From Chlorocebus sabaeus (Eukaryota; Chordata; Mammalia; Primates; Cercopithecidae), in NCBI RefSeq assembly GCF_047675955.1, contig NC_132910.1:93894923-93958922 (forward strand): 64,000 nt of DNA, given 5' to 3'. Position numbers and translations under genes: made by a program. The notes under the pieces were generated by a model. That model was given only the letters and a program-made list of their open reading frames with translations, had not been told where the DNA came from and made no database searches. Shown piece by piece: positions 57,694 to 64,000 of this stretch (the stretch's first letter is position 1; each line of letters opens with the position of its first letter).

Positions 57694-59019
57694 AAAGAAA
57701 AATAAATGTTGAGTGTCACTATAAGTTTTAATAATAAAAGAATAGCATTTACTGCATAATTTCTCTGATTAATAAGTGTGCCCCAGGTTAACGAATACGT
57801 CAAAATCCTACACCAAATTAATCCTAAACCAACTTACAAATTCAATCCAGAAACCAACTCCTCCAAGGATACAAGGTTTGTGGGTTCCATGACATTATCT
57901 CATACCATTTGCTCTTACAGATATTACCTGCTGGATATCTGCTGAGGCAGCAACAGCAAGTTATTACCCAGATATGTTCTCCCTTTCTTCCTTTTAGTAA
58001 TAAGATCCACAACATTTCTGGTTGGCCTGTGACCACCTAGATCCAGCCCCCTTGAAGCCAGGTGTAGCTGGTGACAGTGTGGCTAATAAGGTATGAATTG
58101 AAGTGATATATGCAACATCCAGGTATCTCCTAAGAACCACTGCTGCCTGCCCTGTACCTTCTCCATACCCCTTATCATTTCCTTAGAAATGGAGATGATG
58201 GGGACGATGGAAACCATAGACTGAGAAAATTCCACCTAGCATAGAAAATCCCTTCTTTCATTTGTAGAGCCCTATAAATTTTAAACACTGAAACACTTAA
58301 AACCTATGGAACTACAGTCTATTTGCAGTAGAATGGAGTGACACATCCCAGAAAGCACTTTTCAATCACCTCACCATTAGATTAACAGTTGTCTATAACA
58401 TGAAAGCTTGTATTATTCACTTGGTGTTCACTAAACATCTGTGAAAGTAAGAGAAGGAAGAAATAAAGGAGTGAAAGAGATAACAGAGAGAAGAGGGAAG
58501 GAGGGAGATTATTAGTAAATGTTTGCTGATTAAATTGATGACCAAACTATCACCTCCTAATTGGAATGAATCCATCCCAATGTTAGCACTTTTTACGCAG
58601 TTGAATTTCAGCTTAATTTTGGACCACAGAGACCCAAGAATGAAAAGGATTTTTCCTGTTTAGTTCATGGAAGGAAAACTTTGTTTTAGAAAACGAATAA
58701 TTTCATGAAAACATTTAAGACTACAGCTAAGAACATGACAAACTAACAAGAAAAAAATCTTTGATGAGGAACTCAGTTGTCAATTTCCATACAAAGGCTT
58801 ATCCAGCACAGGCATGCAGATAGTCTACACATGGAGAAGTCAAAAGCAGCTTTTCAGTGTCTGGAAGCCAAGGCGAGTTCTAATCATTTAATCACTTCTG
58901 CTCCATATCTTTCTCCTCATTATCAAAAAACTCAGAAGAAGCCTAGCAGTGAGAGAAACGAGAAGCTGGGTCGCACCTCCAGGACTTATTCCCGGATCCC
59001 AATTTCGCCCCGTAGGGTT
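57694..59019. other. Unassigned non-coding stretch
   Basis: A weak LTR-like resemblance is present at 58060-58210 ('AATTGAAGTGATATATGCAAC'). A purine-rich AGA/GGA tract is at 58440-58510. The 116-codon plus opening at 58777-59127 runs into the Alu and shows no motif before it, so I do not call a gene. Confidence 0.35.
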
Positions 59020-59035
59020 AAGATGGCATCACGCA
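59020..59035 (+). repeat. Left target-site duplication of AluS
   Basis: AAGATGGCATCACGCA recurs at 59325-59340 with one mismatch (G to T). Confidence 0.92.
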
Positions 59036-59324
59036 GCCAGGTGCAGTGGCTCACATCTGTAATCCCAACATTTTGGGAAGCTGAGGAGAGCGGATCACCT
59101 GAGGTCAGGAGTTCAAGACCAGCCTAGCAAACATGGTGAAACCCCATCTCTACTAAAAATACAAAAAAACTAGCTGGGCGTGGTGGTGAAGGCCTGTAAT
59201 CCCAGCTACTCAGGAGGCTGTGGCAGAAGAATCGCTTGAACCTGGGAGGCTGAGGTTGCAGTGAGCCGAGATCATGCCAGTCCACTCCAGCCTGGCGACA
59301 GAGTGAGATTCTGTGGGAAAAAAA
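59036..59324 (+). mobile_element. AluS, sense
   Basis: A complete Alu with AluS text ('CACCTGAGGTCAGGAGTTC', 'GGCTGAGGTTGCAGTGAGCC') and a short A tail. Flanked by 16-bp target duplications with one mismatch. Confidence 0.95.
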
Positions 59325-59340
59325 AAGATGGCATCACTCA
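59325..59340 (+). repeat. Right target-site duplication of AluS
   Basis: AAGATGGCATCACTCA repeats 59020-59035 with one mismatch. Confidence 0.92.
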
Positions 59341-59934
59341 AAGAACTGCTGAAAGAGGAGTGGGGAAAGCTCTATTGTGAGCATATGAAAGGGGCATGGA
59401 GGTTCCGGGTCACAGAAAGTTGATGACACCTCTAATGTCTAAAACATGTTGGCCAGAATCTCAGACACAAAGTGGTCATCAGTCTGCTTCTGAAATCTGA
59501 GTCAGAGCTAACTCAAAGAAAAACGTTAGAATGTAAAGGCCAAGACCTTACCAGAAACAGGTCAGAAGGGATGCGGGTCACTCTTCTCATCCACCAGCAG
59601 AGAACATGAGGTCCTGAAGCTCTATCTGTAACATGCCCCTCACTCTTAGGTGTTGTTGATGTTTCCTGAGAGAGTACCCTGGCAGAGCCTCGAGAGCTTG
59701 CTGAATGTCCACCTACACATCAAATTGAACCAGCCACACACTTAGTTCCCATCCATTCACTTTCTGGGGTGCAAAAGAATGACACTGTCCAATTGGACTT
59801 ATGGCTTGTGAAGAACTGGAGAAGCTTCTTTTCCTCATTCCATAGGTTTCATTAAGCAGATTTTAAGAATAGTTCTCACTTTTTTTATCATTCTGGGGGG
59901 CTTCAATCTGGCCTCAAAATCCCCTCCAAGAAGG

Positions 59935-60265
59935 GCAATAATTTGGCCATTTATTTGTTCATTTTTTCAGCTATTCGTTTAACACTTATCAACTATTAAC
60001 CCTTATTTCATACTCAGTTCTGTGTAAGGTTCTCTGGGAGTCACATTCCCAGGCTTTGAAATGTACTTGCAAGCCAGGGGGACATAATTCAATGTATTAA
60101 AAGTGCCATGGAAGCAAGAAAAAGATCAAAAATGAGAAAATCTAACCTGAACCAGAAAGGTTTAGCATTTACCAGGAAGAGAAGAGCAGGAAAGCAGTCC
60201 AAACAAAGGGCACAGCACCAGCAAAACAGGTGGAAAATGTCTTCTGTATCAGGTGAAGTGTAAAG
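59935..60265 (-). mobile_element. Ancient LINE-like fragment, same kind as 21745
   Basis: The text 'CATTTATTTGTTCATTTTTTC' then 'CACTTATCAACTATTAACCC' leading to 'GGGCACAGCACCAGCAAAAC' follows the order of a common ancient element with a TCATTCAACAAATATTTATTG-like start. The family is not named with confidence. Confidence 0.42.
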
Positions 60266-61227
60266 AACTCCGTGTGGTTAACAGCACTGAGTGCGTGGGG
60301 TCCGGGTTAGAACATGAGGCCAAAATAATCTGTTGGGGCTCCATTTGTGAATATGGCTTCAACAGAAATGGAGAAACATTCTAGAGTCCCCTGGGGTGCA
60401 CCAGGGTATACCCCAGCCTGAATTTCCTTACACAATAAACAGAGTTCACTCCATTCCCCATTCCCTACTCCAATTATCTCTACTTCTTACTCTTTTGGAA
60501 CCATGTGATTCAGGGCTTTTAACCGTTGACCTTGAGGAGGGAATAATTAAACTGGTAACTGGGAAAGCCAGAATCTTTCAATCCTGAATGTCAAGGATTG
60601 CAAGACACAAGAAGCTTTTGAGCAAATAGCAAAGGTTAAATTAAGCAAATTTCCTTTCTCAATCTTGACAATATTTACTCTACTCCTCTGGCATTCAACG
60701 TGAGTAGATGCAGCTCTGAGTTGGAAGAAGGATGAAATTCAAAACAGATCATGAAAGTTTAGATTGGGAGAAAGGAATGTTTGGTGATCTTTATGGATAT
60801 TGCTTTAGGGAAAAAAAAAAAAAAGTACATACATCACATACATCATTGACTTCAGCTTCTGGACCTAAAAGGGAGAGATTCTCTGAGCTCTCTTCTACTA
60901 TGGTATTAATACAACTAGGTTCCAGATAAAATACTATAATTCATTGCTGGGTACAAGAAACAAAGAAAAATCTATTGGAAAACAGTGAAATAAGGTTAGA
61001 AATGTCCGCAAAAAGCAAACACAATGCCAGGGTTACGCTGGAGCCAATGTAAATTGCTAATAGCAATAGGTCAGGAATCTATTTTAGTCTCCTCGAGGTG
61101 GAAGAGCTGAACTACAGTCCCACTTGGCTGTACAAAGGGGTTCAGGTGACCTAAAGACCCCAGGCAGAAAAAAAGAAAACATCTCTGGAAGAAATGTAAG
61201 CGAAAGTCACTAGAAATAACAGTGCAC
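60266..61227. other. Unassigned non-coding stretch
   Basis: No gene or repeat recognised. Plus openings of 63 and 65 codons at 60396 and 60732 show no motif. Confidence 0.4.
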
Positions 61228-61545
61228 AACTGTCATACTGGCAAAAAAAATTTTAATAGGTTTGACAAGAAATGTTGGTAAGACTAGCAATGAGGATTCT
61301 TAGACATATACTTCTAGTAAAGATGTAAATTGAAACATGAATCTTAGACCACAACTTGGCATTAAAGTATTTGTAATGTATTTATAATTCTTAGAGAAAC
61401 TCCAGGAAATATGCAGACCAATATTCATAGTAATATTGTTCACAATTAAAGAAAAAACAGAAACAACTCAAATGTCCACTGGAATAATTAATTTTTACAT
61501 AGTTATATAATCAGACAACAAAATGTTATAGTGCATTGTTTTTTA
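61228..61545 (+). mobile_element. L1M ORF2 3' fragment, sense
   Basis: Decayed ORF2 C-terminal text: 'CTGGCAAAAAAAATTTTAATAG', 'AATATTCATAGTAATATTG', 'CAACTCAAATGTCCACTGG'. It is older than any L1PA copy in the window. Confidence 0.7.
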
Positions 61546-62059
61546 AATCAAGAACTAAAACTAGAAGCAGAAATGATTTTAATGAATTCTTTTGATTTTT
61601 AAGGCCTTTTATATCTCATATTATGCTTGAGAGTTTTCTTTAAAGATATGATATAAATTATTTACTCTGGTAATTTCAACCATATTCTTGGAATCGTGTG
61701 AATGTGTTTCCTACAGTACGTCTCTGTGCATTCTGAAATCACTAGGTAATTTTTTTTTAATAATACTAAATCTGGGAGGGAAGGACATAGCAATTTCTCA
61801 ATTAATATTTGTTGGTTATTTAAGTTAAGTCAAATGAACTTTGTGCGTCTATATGATTGATAAGGGATCCTTCAAGAATCCTAGCACTCCTAAAAGTTAC
61901 CTGAGTCTCCAGGACCACCATCTTAAGGGTTATCCTCAGAATAGAGAAGGATTTGCTATAACTGATCTGTGTCTAAGATATTAAAGACCTCACAGATTTA
62001 TGCATATATATAGTGTACACATTTACCCTGTCTCTGTCTACTGAGAAGGCTTAAAAACA

Positions 62060-63140
62060 ATGACTCACAGTAGCAATGAGAAATCTCATGCCAAGTTTTT
62101 GCTTTCTAAATGCCATTTCTTACTAAAACGATCCAGAGATCCTTTGCAGAAATGGTTGATTTCAGGGCTGCTTTTCGGAAAGTACAAGATGAGCCTGGAA
62201 CATCTTGTTGATCCAGAAAGTCAGGAAATGTTGACAGAATCAAAGGACCACATCAAAAAGTCACAGGAGCCAGCCTAAAGAAAGGCCCAATGGCCAAATC
62301 TAGAACAATCTGAGCAGCAAACTAATGACGGTAATGGATTATAATCTACTGAATAAAATAATACATGAGTTCATTCTGATACAAGTAAACAAATAAGAGG
62401 AAAATCTCTCCCTTATAGTTTAATGACAACTAATAAATGCAGAAAGAAAGATGGAGTGTAAAAAATCATCAGTGGATGCTGAAACTAGGAAGTAAAACCT
62501 TACCATGAAACAATATTTTTATTTATTCACATAATACCTTTTTATAGATTATTGATTAATTACCAAAAAAGTAGATTTACAGTGGAGACTGCTGGCATCA
62601 CCAGTATTAGAACCATCTGACATCATGTGACTCTGGGTACAATGGCCTAAGAAGTAGATGGCCTCTCTTCAGTTGTTTTCTTGCCAAAAATAACTACATA
62701 GACACACAAAAATTAGAAAACATCAGATAACCCCAATTAAATGTCATTCTACAAAATAATTTAATAACTCAATTATTCTACAAAATTATAAAATCATCAA
62801 AGTCAAGAAAAATGCAGGCTGAGGAACTGTTCTAGATAGACTGAAACTAAAGAGATGTAAGAATTTCCATGCTCCTAGACTAGATCCTGAACCAGGGAAA
62901 AGCCATAACAGACACCGAGAAGAAGACTGATGAAATCTGAATAGCCAGTAGATTAGATAATAGCATTGTATCAATATTAAGTTTCCTGATCTTGACAACA
63001 AAGATAATGTTCTTTTTTAGGAATACATGCTGAATTATTGAGGGATAAAAAGGTACAGTCTCAACTTACAAATGGTTCAGGAAAAAAAAAATGTTTAAAC
63101 ACACATAAGGAAAATAAGCCCATATAAATACAAATATATA
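62060..63140 (+). mobile_element. L1M-type 3' UTR, sense, about 1 kb
   Basis: A long run of text recalls the 3' untranslated part of an old L1: 'AAAGTACAAGATGAGCCTGG', 'TAATGGATTATAATCTACTG', 'CAACTAATAAATGCAGAAAG', 'CCATCTGACATCATGTGAC', 'GATAACCCCAATTAAATGTC', 'TGTATCAATATTAAGTTTCC'. The subfamily is not certain. The 72-codon opening at 62060 is within this element and is not called a gene. It may belong with the ORF2 fragment at 61228. Confidence 0.62.
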
Positions 63141-63196
63141 TACTGAGAGGGAGAGAGAGACAGAGACGGAGAGAGAAGGAGAGAGAGAAAGGATGA
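63141..63196 (+). repeat. (GA)n-rich simple repeat
   Basis: GAGA-rich tract with CAGAGACGG interruptions directly after a TA/CA-rich stretch, as often seen near the tail of old L1 3' ends. Confidence 0.88.
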
Positions 63197-63633
63197 TGAA
63201 ACAGAAACAGCGGAACCTAGCTGTTTCCTGAATAAAAGGTTTTCAATGACTGGCCAGAAACCGCTGTCCCCTCACAAACTAATGCCTATTCTTGTGATTC
63301 ACCCCAAATTCTCTCACGGACTCTGTACCCTAACAAGAGGTAGAGCCTTTACATAATCCAGACAGACTAATACAAGAACAGCTCCAAAGCATAGAGTCTA
63401 CACACTGGAAGAGATGCCAACGCGTATGGCAGGGCACGGAAGCATGAATGGATGTTGATTCTGAGTATCAGATCAGGAAGAATGAAGCATAAGGTTTGAC
63501 CCAGTTGAATTAATTGTCAAGAGTCTGTTCACCCAGGATTCAAGAAAAATGTACTAGGTCATAAACATGGCAGTGATGTTAATAGTCTGCTAAGTTGGCC
63601 AATTGAAGTTGAATCTCAAAATTATCTATGTCA

Positions 63634-63855
63634 CAGGTCAGCAAACTATGGCCCATGAGCCAAACCCTGTTCACCATCTGTATTTGTAAATAAAGCTTCA
63701 TACGAACGAAACTAAATTCATTTATTTCCATACTGTCTGAGATTACTTGTGAATGAAAATGGCAGAGCTGAACCGTTGAGACAGAGATTATATGGTCCTC
63801 AAAGCCTAAGACATTCACTGTCTAGCCTTTTACTGAAAAAGTTTACTGACCCCTG
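63634..63855 (+). mobile_element. hAT-Charlie element (same family as 1553-1749)
   Basis: Left end 'CAGGTCAGCAAACTATGGCC' and right end 'AAAGTTTACTGACCCCTG' form near-perfect terminal inverted repeats. Interior blocks 'GTATTTGTAAATAAAGCTTC' and 'GACAGAGATTATATGGTCC' match the family. It is a non-autonomous element with no transposase. Both terminal repeats are better kept than in the left copy. Confidence 0.85.
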
Positions 63856-64000
63856 CTCTGCATCACTGAGGTCAAAATGCTGGAACATTTTGAGTACTAG
63901 AGAGGAAGAAGCCCTGATGGTAAATGAGAGATTGGAATGAATCTATTATAAGTAATCTGCTCACCACTTCTAACCATAATCCACAGGCTGCCCAGAGAAT

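Noticed and set aside
58777..59127. 116-codon plus frame starting in apparently unique DNA
   Set aside because: Its last third is Alu sequence, and the first part shows no motif; no promoter, splice or conservation evidence is available.
62060..62278. 72-codon frame with charged residues, a possible small exon
   Set aside because: The whole surrounding kilobase follows an old L1-type 3' UTR, and the frame has no splice signals or motif that I can defend.

Overview
This window reads as catarrhine primate nuclear DNA with no recognisable host gene. The evidence is a dense mixture of primate L1 (L1PA/L1PB/L1MA age), Alu, THE1/MST-type MaLR LTRs, and older mammalian MIR, L2 and hAT elements. One AluY (30201-30504) carries several changes that I remember as diagnostic of the AluYRa lineage of Old World monkeys, so a cercopithecid such as macaque, baboon or green monkey is more likely than human. 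That species call rests on remembered consensus sequences and one element, so it is an inference. Open reading frames longer than about 60 codons are either L1 ORF fragments, translated Alu/L1 antisense sequence, or chance openings. None has a domain, splice context or composition that I would call a gene.

Layout: 1-9128 holds an Alu, a hAT element, a short L1 with a classic 5' inversion, an old antisense L1M 3' end and long unassigned stretches. 9141-14379 is a full-length-type sense L1 (5' UTR, ORF1, ORF2, 3' UTR, target-site duplication). It has lost roughly 1.4 kb of ORF2 and carries a local duplication/inversion. 15431-19560 has a MIR, an L1M fragment and an older L1P with 5' UTR and ORF1, interrupted by an AluY whose 16-bp target duplications are intact. 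20827-27600 is older material: a three-copy minisatellite, MER5-like, MIR, MaLR-like LTR and a good L2.

27624-49108 is the most structured part: about 21.5 kb made almost entirely of minus-strand L1. One ancient L1M/L1MB copy is split into segments by two MaLR-type LTRs, an AluJ, a young L1PA that itself contains an AluY, a full-length L1PB/L1MA-age L1 that itself contains an MST-type MaLR element, and another Alu. It is followed by a full-length-type L1MA copy containing an Alu, an L1PA and a THE1 LTR. The nesting order gives a relative timeline of insertion.

49109-64000 is sparser in young repeats. It has THE1/MST LTRs, a CA microsatellite, L2 and MIR copies, an AluS with clear target duplications, and L1M 3' sequence. 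A second copy of the same hAT family that lies near the left edge sits near the right edge. Nothing here forms a pathway or operon. The biology on view is retrotransposition and its scars (target-primed insertion, twin priming, internal deletion, LTR recombination). I found no undescribed system and say so plainly; the findings list the structural oddities that deserve a second look.
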